64,000 nucleotides of DNA from Ochotona curzoniae (Eukaryota > Chordata > Mammalia > Lagomorpha > Ochotonidae), in the NCBI RefSeq assembly GCF_017591425.1, contig NW_024466218.1, positions 15,762,001 to 15,826,000 of the forward strand, read 5' to 3'. The notes beneath the pieces were generated by a model that worked only from the letters and a program-made list of their open reading frames with translations, searched no databases and was not told where the DNA came from. The translations under genes and the position numbers were made by a program. Positions 47,019 through 57,300 of this stretch are shown here, piece by piece. How positions within the stretch are numbered: the first letter of the stretch is position 1; each line of letters begins with the position of its first letter.

Positions 47019-48764
47019 GAAAATGAAGGGGAGTGTGTAGCCCATGAGTTACCAAAGCAACCCAGAAAAAAGGAGCGGAATGGTTCAGGTAAATGAGGGC
47101 CTCAGAAAAGTTTGCATGACCCACTAGCTCTTGAGCAAACATTTTCTATTCACGTCTGGCTTATTCCAGTCTTTTCATAGATGTCTAGGCAGAGAGTGAT
47201 TTCATGAATTCTTAGACAGCTTCAGTTCAATAAACTCACTTTCTGTATGAGCCAGTTTCAATAGGCTTAAATTCCTTCCCATAAATAATATCTAATTAAG
47301 TAATACCTACAAATTTCTCATATTACTTTTAGACACCATCTTGTTCTTAATCACTCTGTACTAAAACAACTTCCAAACTTCACACAGAAAACAAAGTACG
47401 TAATGGTCAACAAATGAATACATGTTGATTTTAAAATTTTTATTTAGTGCTTAATGACAAAAAATGAATATGAAGAGTTGTATATTATTCCCTTTGCATA
47501 ATAGAACTATTTAAAGCTGGAGATTGATGAGGAAAGGGAAAAATGAATTGAAGAGTTGTATACCTTATCCCTTGATGAGATAAAAAGCACAAAAAGCTAC
47601 TCGACTGTTTTGGCAGAGGGTAAAATAAAGTCAGATGAATGCTGAGCTTCCAGAAGGTGGCTTAGGGGGTACAGCCCCAACTGAAATAATTACTCCAAGT
47701 AGACAATAAGGTTCTAGATTAATGGACTGTGTTGTGTATGATGTTCGCTTACTGTAAATGTTCCCTGAATCACGAAGTAGATCATTATGAACTAGAAGTC
47801 ACAAGTGGAACAAGTAGGGAAAACACTTAGATTTTCTTTTGCCAGAAAAACAAGTGTTTTATTTTTGTGTAAAAATTTTTCCACACTTTTGTGCTTCTGA
47901 GCAGTAAGCAAAAACACAAATATTCATCTAGGAAGAAAACATATTTTAGAAGAAAGAGACTATGGTAAGAATCAGGGTCCAGGATTAGAGTCTCATTCCC
48001 TATATACAAAACATTGAGAAACAAAACACCTTCATGCCTTCTCACCACAGGTTAAGATGAGAATCAAATGTGTATGTGAGTGAATATTGCAAAATTAAAA
48101 CATTTTATGAATATATAAACTGTTAAATTCCAATTGTATAGCTTTCTCCTTTTTTGTCAACCTTGAGAGAAAAATGGCATAAAATAGCATGCATTTAAAA
48201 ACCATCTCCTTTTTCTGCTTCTTCCAAAAGTTTGAAAAACGGTTATTAAAACTTTAGAAGAATCAAAAGTCCACCCATCCATAATGCCTTCATTGTTTCC
48301 TGGATCTGTGAATGTCAATGAGTACACACCTCAAAATTACTCCTGTCAATTATGAAGGCCCTTATCTTAGCATTGATTTTTACATGCACAGATCAATACC
48401 AGGATATGGCCCAATAATTAATATTGGGAAACTGAATTGCATTTTTTTTCTCAGGCATTTAGCTTTTAGCCACAGAAATCGTTCTCTTTTCCTAACACTT
48501 TCTTCATATTTACCACATTTTATTTGTTTCCAAGGCAAAATTCTCCCATATAACAATATTATTTTTACTTAATATAAATTGGTTTTCCTGTACATTGCGT
48601 GCAACAATGATATCTGAGTACTAATACACAAAGCATTCTATACAAATTGTTTAAATATGATTAAATATTTCATTTCAGACTGTTCCAATGTAATGTTTTT
48701 TGCACAGTCTCTAATTGGTATTGATATGATGTCATTCAAAAGATCTGCTTTTTAAAAAAAAAAA
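47019..48764. other. Unannotated stretch with a diverged tandem duplication
   Basis: No gene. 47459-47500 and 47539-47566 are related (AATGAATATGAAGAGTTGTA and AATGAATTGAAGAGTTGTA, about 80 bases apart), a decayed direct duplication. Confidence 0.4.
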
Positions 48765-48835
48765 TATTACTGTGTGCCAAGCACTGTGTGAGGTACTGAG
48801 CAAACAAAAATGAATATGATCTGGCCCTTTCTTTT
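48765..48835. mobile_element. Possible ancient L2/MIR-type fragment
   Basis: GTGTGCCAAGCACTGTGTG and AGGTACTGAGCAAACAAAAA read like the common 'ctgtgtgccaggcactgtgctaggcactgag' stretch of ancient mammalian repeats. Too short to place with confidence. Confidence 0.35.
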
Positions 48836-50639
48836 CATCATTACACATCATTAAGCCCAATGTCCAGTGCAGCTGGATAGAGGTGTCTTTTGGTATATGT
48901 CACAGCTGGTTTGTAGTGCCGTAAGAGGGTTGGTTTGGCATTTTGCTTCTGAACAGATTGCAGTGACAAAAGGATCTAAGAGTGGCTATGGTGAAAACGG
49001 TGACACCATGAAAGTTTGCAAGAATACCATCAGAATTTCTTTCTCTCCACAGAACCCTTTTTTCAATCATTTTCTTGCACCACTGTTTTTAACACTTCTG
49101 AGATACAGAAATGACGGGTGCTGAACTCAGACATGGACAAGTTGTGTTAGAGAAACAGGCTGGCATTTCCACATAGACATTTAAAATTTGTGCACGATGT
49201 GAATTATTTGAGAAAACAGAAACATGATACCTAGTTCTTGGGAAATTGTTCACATCAGCTGAGAAGTACTGTGAATGGATAATCTATATGAACAAGCAGT
49301 AAGTCCATATCAACCAGGTAAGCTAGGTAAGCTTTGTTGTTCATTTCAATCAAAGCATTACTGAAAAATGAAAATAATAAGCCCTAGTGCTTCTAAGGCC
49401 TTATCCTATCATGGACATTTCAAATATGTAGGGAATTGTCACAAAAGAAACAGTGGTACTGTTTTGTCTTTGAGCAGCCATAGTCAGCTGGTTGAACAAC
49501 TCACTGCTTGTTCGGATTTATATGAAGCCACACTTGGGTAGAATATCAAAAACAGGTCAATGGACAATAAACCCCTGAATTTGCCACAGGTCAAAAGTCA
49601 TGAGTTTCATAGGCATTCCAACAGTGGGCTAGAAGAGAATGCTACTGTGGCGGCCAGGTTCTCCCTCCCTGGAGAGCTTTGCCCAGGGATCACATGTATG
49701 CCACCAAATGTTATTAATTTTTGTATTATTATAGGATATAGGGCCAGAGAAACCTCAAAACCATAGTTCAAAAGCAGTAAAGAAGACAGAAATACGCGCC
49801 TGATATCCACTGATAATCCCTGCTAACATAACAACATACTTCCTTTCAAATCAACAGATATTCCCTGCTATGTACGTTATAGTCTTATAGACATAATAGT
49901 CAAATGAGGTCTCCATGAGTTTTGTACATTGAATATTTCTATATAACTTTGGGCAAACTGAACTGTCAGAAATGTGTCTATTTACACATACATATCTAGC
50001 CAAACAATTACGTTAAACATGAAAGTTACTTTCATTTTTTTTCTGTAAATAATAGTAACAGTGATTTACACATTAATGCTTGAATACTGATCCCTAATTA
50101 TTTTCTCAGAATAAGTCCTTCAAAGCAGTAGTTTTATGTCAAAAGCTTCTAAACAATTATGAAAGTGTTGAAAAATACTGTCAGTCTGTTCTTCCACCAG
50201 TTTTCACCTTTAGTTCATTATAAAAAATGCATCATTTCCTTTTATCATCACCCAAATTGCATCTTAAAATATTAAAAAATACATTTTCTTGACCTGATTA
50301 ATACTCTTACTATAACCTATAGTCCCTTAATCATAAAATAAGTTTTTGTCCACTCAAAAAATCATGTTTATCATTCTCTTAAAATTCTTTGGGAATTTCT
50401 TGTTCATGGCCTCTGTTTAATTTTTTTGGCAGGGTTGTTGAGTAGAACGTAAGGCTTTTTATGTAAAAATATTTTGGTTGCATGTTTCTAACACTTTCTC
50501 AACTTGCCAGGCTGGCAAATTTTAGGATCAAGATTATTATTTTACATTCGCTTTGACACTTTCATGTTATAAAATAAACCTATTTGCTCTGTTATCACCA
50601 ACAGGATGAAATTATTACCACAATTTATGTATTTTCAAT
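48836..50639. other. Unannotated stretch
   Basis: No gene or confident repeat is seen; AT-rich throughout. Confidence 0.4.
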
Positions 50640-50925
50640 TTTTTTTAAAAAATGTATTTGTTTACTTCTGTGAGAGGCAAAGAAAAGGTCAGACAGAAAA
50701 GGAGAGCTCTAACTCAAGATTGAATCCCCAAGCTCCTAAAATGACTGTGCTGGGCCTAGACTAAAGCTGGGAGCCCAAAGCTCAGTCCTGGCCTCCTGCC
50801 CAAGTGGTAAAAAAAAATGACTAATTCAGTCATGACCACCACCACCCTGGAAACTGGACCCAGGCTTGCACTTTACTATAGGATGCGGTAAATTCAACTG
50901 ATAGGCAAAATGTCTACTCCACAAA
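50640..50925 (-). mobile_element. CSINE, antisense, old
   Basis: The minus strand gives GGAGTAGACATTTTGCCTA, TTTACCGCATCCTATAGTA, GGGAGGATT-like loss of B box, GGGGATTCAATCTTGAG and AAACAAATACATTTTTTAA end. Strongly diverged. Confidence 0.6.
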
Positions 50926-51199
50926 TGTTAAGAATCCCATTCCATCAGTGACAATTAGCATATGAGCTTATGTTTATAAAAATACTTAAAATATATAGTA
51001 TATTTATAAACTACTGGTGAGCACTCAGCAGAGATATGTTCCAAGTTGCACATGTTATAGAGATTATTATGAAATCATATTCAAGAAAAACCTAAATTAT
51101 TTCACAGCATTAATTTCCTAAATATATGAGCAAAGTGAGATACATACACATAAAAAATATGAGTTGTTCAACTTCACAGAACATGACTAAAAATAACTC

Positions 51200-51595
51200 C
51201 TTTTGTCTCCTAAGCCACTACTCTTGCTACGACTTAGATGCTGGTTTCACTCCCACTAAGACGCAGATGTTGAACATTTTGTCTGTACTGCCTTATATGA
51301 GTGGTGCTAAGAAGTTGGAGATGAACCCACCTATGCTTAGAGGCTGGGAGCTTCAGAAGTGACTAGGCCTGGGTGGGTTGTTGGACTTGAGCCCCATGAT
51401 GGAACTGCCATGGCTTTGTAAGGAGACACATGTTCTCTCGATTTTCCATGCTTTGGACCCCATCAAAGCTCTCCCAAAATAAAATACTGTCATCAGTTAT
51501 TGATCCAACCCAGCTGCCCAACATCTGACTGTACCTTCAAAACTGTGGGCCAAAATAAATCCCTTTCCTTCATGAATGATTTCTCTTAGTAATGT
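51200..51595 (+). mobile_element. Possible old LTR-like element
   Basis: GCCCCATGATGGAACTGCC, GAGACACATGTTCTCTCG and AAAACTGTGGGCCAAAATA-AATCCCTTTCC recall the arrangement of old mammalian LTR 3' ends with an AATAAA signal near 51556. There is no pair, no internal gene and no certain edges. Confidence 0.3.
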
Positions 51596-54594
51596 ATGAA
51601 TAAGAAAAAAGTGATCAATTATTCTCTATTGTTTCTCTCCATTATAAGATGCTTTATGAACTGGACCCAATCTAATCATCTAGTTTGTTTCTAATAATTT
51701 CTTCAAACTAAAAAGTCTGATCTCCTATCAGTACAATTAATAACAATCCCATTTTCACTTACAAACACCCGAGCTTATTTGAGCTGTGACCAACACCTCT
51801 GTCCCTGCTCTCTCAACAGGCATACATACATACACGATGTCATTTTAAAGAAAATTTCAAGTCCAACTGTTTTCATAAGATATTCCCCCTATTTCCTACC
51901 TTTGGAATGACAAAAGATTTTTTTCATTCCTTTTGCATAAAGCTGCTAAAAGGAAAAATAACCATAGCTATGCACACTGACCAGTTTCAAGACAAAAATT
52001 TGCAGCAATGCATTGCTGGTGTTTTAGGCTTTGTAAATTCATCAGTCTGAATTACAGACAGCTTAACTCATTTAGATCTCTTTCAGTAGCAGAACAATGT
52101 TACACCTACCCAGACACCTTATAAATTCTCATTGAGCAAACATTGTCTGGCTTAGAACTACCAGACTGTTGAGCAGCTCTTTTACCTTTATAAATAATAT
52201 ATATGTTATGTGAATCATTTCATGTAAAGTGCTTCATGTAACAAACAATGGTTCAAAGTTCTTTACTTTTTAAACTACAATTATCTTATGCCCACAGAAT
52301 AGTTTTAACTATGATGAATACTCAAAGGATGTCGTTACATAACTAGCATAAATTCTGGCCACCTCTGCTAGAACAATCCCATGAAAATGTATCACTGCGT
52401 GTGGTTGTTTCTTCACATTTGCTTTTGTGACTCATCAGCGAGATATTTCCCCCAGTTGATGATAACATATCACAACTGCCCCAAAAACGTTGTTCAGGGG
52501 AAGTTATATCAGTTTATGTTTCCACAGAGGATACGCTAATCATATAAATAAATTATACATCGGTATAGGAAATTGCATTATTGTAAATTGAACAAATTGA
52601 GTTTAAGAGAAGAAAACATAATTGTGTAATTTTATGAAGGAATAAATATTGACCAAAATGCACATTTTTACAAGTAATTTTATCACTGATCAGCAACAAA
52701 CATGTTTTTTGATCAATATTTGCAGCTTGATTCATTTCCTGCCATATACAACTTGATGGGCTCGTCAATATATCCAAAGGTTTAAAGCCTTTTGTTTGTG
52801 TTTTTGTTTTTTTTTCAGGATTGCTTTTAAAATAAGCTTTTCTAACAGTTCTTTTTTTTTTTTCTTTTTTTTCCCTGAGTTTCTTAAGTGTCTAAGGCAA
52901 AAGTGAATAGAGTGGTAAGTAGAATCTTCTGGAAAGAAGGAATTTGTTTAGCACATGGTTAGTGACAAGAACAGTGGCTTTTCTTCAATGAAAAGTGAGA
53001 ACAAGATTGTAACACCCTTATCAAGTGTATAGCCTTTATTTTGCCTGTAAATGTAAGAACTTTAATATAGGCAATAGGAACAAGGACAGCAAAAGCGTAA
53101 AGACATCACAGATATCTACAATTATCTGACCCAGCTTGCTTTTCAAACCTTGAATATTATCAGTAATCGTTCCAGAATCCAGAATTTCATTGTTGACATG
53201 AAATTGCTGAAAAATGCAAATTTAACTAAGGAACTTTCAAAGGTTGTCACCAAGAATTGAACCACGTATCTGCTAAGGTGCTATCCTCTCCAGCTATGAG
53301 GTAAGAGCTGAGATTAGAGTTGCTTTGATAGTAGAGATTCATCGATCAATAAAATGTCTCTTAAAAAAAAGAAAACACTCACAACCAGCTAATTGGGATT
53401 CAAGGGAGAAGTTAACCACTGTGGCCATCTACTCAGTGTGGCTATCTCAGAATCCTACAGGAACAGTCATTTCTATTTATAATACAGGGCAAGGGTAGCA
53501 ACTCAGAGGTCAGACTGGCAAAATTATATTGAGTTGTATAGGGATGCAAAAGTCAACATCATCAGACACGATGCAATGAGGAAAATGAAATTATGTGGGG
53601 ACACTTATTTTTAAGGATAGTCGCAACAACACATCAGGCTGAGGGACCTGGGAAAGGGAGGAGATGGGCAAGGAAGGTACTCTCCCAGAACATGTGCCAG
53701 AGCCTCGAGACTAAGGTGGCACAGTACAAAACCATGGGTTGAAGACAGATGAAACCCTGACAGAGACTTTACATCTGTCTGCATGAAATCGAGAATGAAC
53801 ACACACTTTGTTGGAGAGCTGTTAAGAATTACTTCCTGGGCATGACAATATTTTCTCCAACAATCTGTCCCTAATGTTAAGACTATTGAAAAATATCAAA
53901 CACAATGAATCCAATTGGGAAGCCCTAAGGCATGTTTTTGAAAGAATGAAGTGAGGGGAAAAGGGAAGAAATGCAAGAAATTTTGGTGAAAAATGGCTCT
54001 TTCCCTACTTGCAAGCATTTTCTAAAGGAATGTTTGTTTGCACAGGAATATGCTAATCTATTCTGTTCTAAATGTAATATACTAGTTATAAAAATGTGTA
54101 AGGCAGAAAAGTAAAGATAATAATGTAGAATATTATTTCATCACCTATATATAATAATGTTAAATATTTTGAGTTTTTTTCTTTTATCCTCTTAATAATT
54201 ATGTAACATTTGTAGCAAATCTAGACCCTGGAAACTATTCCATGCTTGTGTCCATATAATGTTATGATGAGTATTTTTCTGAATTATGAAAGAGCTTTCT
54301 AAACTGTGAAAATCAAAATGTAGTTACACACATTTGAACTAAGTAAGTGAATAAACAAGGTTGATCCTGCTTCGTATGCTGTGGCTGCTGTAGCTGGGAT
54401 GTCAACGCTCCCTTCAGTTAGTTTTTTAAATTCCTGTCTCACCTCTAATACTCAGCTCACCATTCAATTATGAAGAATCTTGCTGACAGATTTCCTGACA
54501 GCCTCTCTCCACCTCACTTGGCCAAGCAGACTCAATCATCTGTTCTTTGTGTCATGTGTGTACCTTGCACATTCCTCAATTAGAATGTTCCCGT
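51596..54594. other. Unannotated stretch, about 3 kb
   Basis: No gene. A T-rich tract lies at 52845-52875; the nearby 'TTTTTTTTCAG' and 'GGTAAGT' words are not backed by a coding frame. Nothing else is recognisable. Confidence 0.4.
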
Positions 54595-54790
54595 CATGAT
54601 TTAGGCACTATGCGAAGAGCTTTCTGAACATCTGCTATCTCATTTCTTTCTCATCACAATCTTAGAGCTGTGATGTGTTAGTCTCCCAATGTTATAGATG
54701 AAGATAGTGAAAGTCAGCGTGCTCCACTGGATGAAGTCTAACACATGTAAATGGGCATAGCCATAACCCAAACTTCAGTCTAAATGCTGC
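54595..54790 (-). mobile_element. MIR, antisense
   Basis: GGCACTATGCGAAGAGC, ATCTGCTATCTCATTTCTTTC, TCATCACAATCTTAGAGC and ATAGATGAAGATAGTGAAAG follow reversed MIR in order. Confidence 0.65.
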
Positions 54791-54834
54791 CACAGTCCTA
54801 TTATTCATAACCTCTATGCAGTTGTATGCATATT

Positions 54835-55159
54835 TAAGGATTTATTATTTTTTACTGGAAAGTCAGATATACGGAGAGGAGGAGAGACAGAAAAATCTTC
54901 TATCCGATGATTCACTCCCAAAGTGGCCACAAGAGCTGGAACTGAGCCCATCCGAAGACAGGAACCAAGATTCTCTTTCAGGTCTCCCATGTAGGTACAG
55001 GGCCCCAAGGCTTTGGGCTGACCTCAATTGCTTTCCCTGGCCATAGGCAGAGAACTGGATGGGAAGGGAGTGGAGCCGCCAGGATTAGAACCAGCATCCG
55101 TATGTGATCAAAGCACATGCAAGGTGAGGACTTGATCTGCTAAGCTAACATGCCGAGCC
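54835..55159 (-). mobile_element. CSINE, antisense
   Basis: The minus strand reads GGGCTCGGCATGTTAGC at the 5' end, CACATACGGATGCTGG then TTCTAATCCTGGCGGC (B box TTCTAATCC), AAAGCCTTGGGGCCC, and TATATCTGACTTTCCAGT with AATAAATCC. No clear target duplication seen. Confidence 0.92.
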
Positions 55160-55479
55160 CAATTATGTGAATACTAAATACAAATCAAAAACTATGATGG
55201 CTTTTTAAAAGGTTGTTGTATATTCAGCTTTTGTTTCATTTAACAAGAATACCCTGAAGTTTACTAGCTTAAAAAGACATTTTCTTATATTTTGTGTTTC
55301 TTTTGGATCAGGTAGATCACCACCGCATGCCACACTGCAAGGACTGAACTTACTGGTGCTTACTGCATGAGCTACTTAAGTCAACATTCCTAAAATACCA
55401 GCTGCCACTAGAGGACCTGGGATAGGCTTATTCAGCTGGGCTTCACATCAAGGCAACTCCTCCAACATGTTGGTTTCAT
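55160..55479. other. Unannotated short gap
   Basis: Nothing recognisable. CTGCCACTAGAGGACC near 55402 resembles part of a CTCF motif but misses key bases. Confidence 0.35.
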
Positions 55480-55496
55480 TATGATCAGAATTCTTA

Positions 55497-55828
55497 AAAG
55501 AAAAAAAGGTTTATTTATTTTATCACAAAGTCAGATATACAGAGAGGAGGAGAGACAGAGAGGAAGATCTTCTGTCCAATGATTCACTCCCCAAGTGAGC
55601 ACAATGGCCTGATGCTATGCCGATCCGAAGCTGGGAACCAGGAACCTCTTCTGGGTCTCCCACATAGGTGCAGGGTCCCAAAGCTTTGGGCTGTCCTCCA
55701 CTGCTTTCCCGGGCCACAAGCAGGGAGCTGGATGGGAAGTGGAGCTGCCAGGATTAGAACCAGCACCCATATGGGATCCCGGGTGTTCAAGGCTAGGACT
55801 TTAGCTGCTAGGCCACGCCGCCGGGCTC
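55497..55828 (-). mobile_element. CSINE, antisense, with target-site duplication
   Basis: The minus strand has AGCCCGGCGGCGTGGCC at its 5' end, CCCGGGATCCCATATGGG, B box GGTTCTAATCC, CCCAAAGCTTTGGGACC and TCTGACTTTGTGATAAAA tail. Flanks TATGATCAGAATTCTTA (55480-55496) and TATGATCAGATTCTTA (55829-55844) form a duplication differing by one A. Confidence 0.94.
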
Positions 55829-55844
55829 TATGATCAGATTCTTA

Positions 55845-56239
55845 CAGAAAGATTCACAGCTCGCAGAGAGAGTGCTTACACACAAAGTAGAGACTGCCAA
55901 GGAGTTTTAGCAAGTTCTTCACCAAGAAATTAGCACAATACCACAGCACCCAATTCTGAAGATTAAAATAAATAAATAAATTAAAATTCCAGATCGTAGG
56001 TGAAGGCACGTAAGCTGTGGTTCTTATGAACAGGAATGTCAAAGAATGGGAACCATCTTTAATCTGTCACTTTATAGAAACAGTTGATGAGATATTTGGA
56101 GAAAATACTAGTCATATCTAAAACCAACAAGGACTCTAGAACAACAGGGTCACAAACATCTTCCTGGGGTAACAAAAATATTTCCTGCATTGCTCAATAT
56201 GGCATATGTACAATAGACACGGTTATTCAGCATTTGTTG
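55845..56239. other. Unannotated short gap
   Basis: Nothing recognisable; an (AAAT)n run lies near 55967-55984. Confidence 0.35.
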
Positions 56240-56317
56240 TGGGGCTGGCACCACTGCTAATGGTGAAACCAGTGTTTCCAATTCAACTTCCTGATACTGT
56301 TTCCAAGAATGAGGCTA
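56240..56317 (+). mobile_element. Old CSINE, 5' part, split by a younger CSINE
   Basis: GTGGGGCTGGCACCACTGC start and CCAGTGTTTCCAATTCAAC are CSINE landmarks. It continues at 56497 after the nested copy. Confidence 0.7.
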
Positions 56318-56496
56318 GGGCCCGGCACGGTGGCGCAATGGTTAAGGTCCTCGCATTCCACGTCCGGGATCCCATATGGGCGCTGGTTCTAATCCCAGCG
56401 GCCCCTCTTCCCATCGGATGGAAGATCTTCCTCTCTGTCTCTCCTCTCTGTATATCCGCCTTTCCAATAAAAATAAAAATAAATCTTTAAAAAAAA
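56318..56496 (+). mobile_element. Young CSINE, internally deleted, nested in an older CSINE
   Basis: It starts GGCCCGGCACGGTGGCGC with B box GGTTCTAATCC and ends CCGCCTTTCCAATAAAAATA with an A tail, so both ends are intact. The core is missing: CTTCCCATC runs straight into GGATGGAAGATC, leaving about 179 bases instead of about 335. CATC occurs at both deletion edges in full copies, so slippage or recombination at this word explains the join. The direct repeat AAGAATGAGGCTA (56305-56317) / AAGAATGTGGCTA (56497-56509) marks insertion. Confidence 0.93.
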
Positions 56497-56700
56497 AAGA
56501 ATGTGGCTAATGCTAGTGCAAGTACTTAGGACTCTTTCATCCACATGGCAAACCAGAGTGGGATTCTAGACGCCTGGCTTCAGACTGGCCCAGCTCCAGC
56601 TATTGCAATAATTTTGGGAGTATGCCAGTAGATGGAAGACATCTTTTTCTTTCAAATGAATCAATTAATTAATTAATTAATACCTGAATGTTTTTAATAA
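56497..56700 (+). mobile_element. Old CSINE, 3' part, split by a younger CSINE
   Basis: GCAAGTACTTAGGACTC, ACGCCTGGCTTCAGACTGG, CCCAGCTCCAGCTATTGC and GGGAGTATGCCAGTAGATGG continue the element at 56240. Its tail holds a (TTAA)n run at 56663-56683. Confidence 0.8.
56663..56683. repeat. (TTAA)n microsatellite in a SINE tail
   Basis: CAATTAATTAATTAATTAAT, about five units, formed from the AATAAAT tail of an old CSINE. Confidence 0.9.
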
Positions 56701-56906
56701 AGTATTTTGTGTCACAGGCAATGAACTTCAATTCTATTTAACTTATAGTTAATTACATTTTAATAGTCACAGGTGGATAGTTCTACTAAATTAGAAAGCA
56801 TAGCTCCATCATAAAAATTAAGTTCCTGAAAAATCACCAATAAAAAAGGAGGGAAATAAAAAGATAAAGGGTCAAAAGATGTGGACAACCCGAGGAAGTG
56901 ATATCC

Positions 56907-57005
56907 AGGCCTGGCACTGTGGCACAGCAGGTGAAGCCAACAGTGCAATATGAGCGTCAAATGCAGGTGCCAGTTCATGTCATTGTCCATCCAGCTCACT
57001 CTTCA
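56907..57005 (+). mobile_element. CSINE 5' fragment
   Basis: CCAGGCCTGGCACTGTGGC, CAGCAGGTGAAGCC and GGTGCCAGTTCATGTCA match the first 100 bases of CSINE; the 3' part is missing. Confidence 0.75.
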
Positions 57006-57059
57006 TGGACTTTACAAAACATAAAATAGAAGTTAAAAGCTGTACATGTTCATTAAGAT

Positions 57060-57300
57060 ATTTTTCTTCTTATTTTTAATTCACATGTAATAAGTATACA
57101 TATTTACAGAATACAGTGAGTTGCTTTTATATGCATAGACATTGTATAATCATCAAATCATGGAAACTATGGTATCTGTCATCTCATATACTTATTATTT
57201 GCTAATAAACATTTAACATTCTCTTTTCTAGCTATTCTAATATTTGATACAATATTCCTAACCATAATTATCCTGTTGTTCAAGGGAGCATCAGAATCAA
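57060..57300 (-). mobile_element. L1 3' UTR fragment, antisense
   Basis: TTTTTAATTCACATGTAATAAG, AGAATACAGTGAGTTGC, ATTGTATAATCATCAAATCA and TTCTAGCTATTCTAATATTTG are in reversed L1 3' UTR order. Confidence 0.7.

Noticed and set aside
52790..52914. Apparent exon between 'TTTTTTTTCAG' and 'GTGGTAAGTAG'
   Set aside because: The sequence between contains stops and T runs and has no coding frame; such words occur by chance in T-rich DNA.
55402..55420. Second CTCF-like word, CCACTAGAGGACC
   Set aside because: Bases after the core (GGAC instead of GGCR) break the consensus.
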